Below the pieces are notes generated by a model. It searched no databases. It saw only the letters and a program-made list of their open reading frames with translations, and had not been told where the DNA came from. This document shows positions 63,756 to 64,000 of a stretch of DNA of 64,000 nucleotides, one piece after another. How positions within the stretch are numbered: the stretch's first letter is position 1; each line of letters opens with the position of its first letter. The DNA lies in the NCBI GenBank assembly GCA_949825065.1, contig OX463842.1:6971723-7035722 (forward strand), read 5' to 3'. A program made the translations under genes and the position numbers. This DNA is from Odontocerum albicorne. Lineage: Eukaryota > Arthropoda > Insecta > Trichoptera > Odontoceridae.

Positions 63756-64000
63756 AAAATTGCTTAAAGTGTGATTATGGCTCTTTTAAAAAAAGATTTG
63801 CGGATAAAGTTATATGCATTCATTGTACTAAATAATGTATTGATATTGTTTTATTGATGAACGTTTAAATTCATATTATTGTGACTTATCAAATATGTAT
63901 TATCTATATTTACGTTTAAGAGAGAATCGAATAATTATTTCTTTCACTTAGAATATTTTTTCATTCTATTTTGCCAGTGATTCCCTTCCTTATCTATGAC
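63756..64000. other. Unassigned stretch to window end
   Basis: AT-rich, no frame or repeat seen. Confidence 0.4.

Overview
The window reads as a piece of an AT-rich arthropod nuclear genome, almost certainly an insect. The evidence is the density of insect-type non-LTR reverse transcriptase (RT) tails, mariner, Tc1-like, Tigger and hAT remnants, TTAA-flanked elements and tRNA-derived SINEs with A and B boxes. There are no operons, ribosome-binding sites or long unbroken genes. A lepidopteran is possible from the repeat types, but this is a guess. I found no intact host protein gene, rRNA gene or genuine tRNA gene. Nearly every long open frame is either a decayed transposon or RT fragment, or an artefact of a tandem repeat.

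Layout. 0-13 kb: hAT end, internally deleted transposase, hAT-like MITE, two LINE tails nested in other LINEs with target-site duplications, palindromic fold-back elements (one carrying a TTAA MITE), a chimeric transposase, two SINE families, and LINE RT C-termini. 13-20 kb: long-inverted-repeat MITE, RT fragment with YADDM, and four tandem arrays. 20-30 kb: TTAA MITE, LINE tails, a fold-back Tc1-like element with an RT fragment inserted in its transposase, a 29-bp array, an array seeded on a SINE end, and two mariner relics. 30-45 kb: 52-, 53-, 34-, 23-, 42- and 84-bp arrays, a MADF-like exon remnant, decayed RTs, and a second TTAA MITE. 45-64 kb: more RT tails, a 34-bp array, two near-full-length copies of a roughly 960-bp TTAA element in inverted orientation, opposed RT fragments, a Tigger relic with a nested SINE, and a final 40-bp array.

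The parts relate as a mobile-element community rather than as a pathway. The main tRNA-derived SINE shares its 3' end with a LINE family that also sits here. Four TTAA-flanked copies from three sequence families have no transposase in the window. Several minisatellites appear to have grown from transposon pieces: a fold-back arm, a SINE 5' end, a SINE body, an RT catalytic-motif segment and LINE 3' regions. About twenty different tandem arrays occur in 64 kb, and this is the most unusual property of the region. Homologies and identities were judged by eye; no database was searched.
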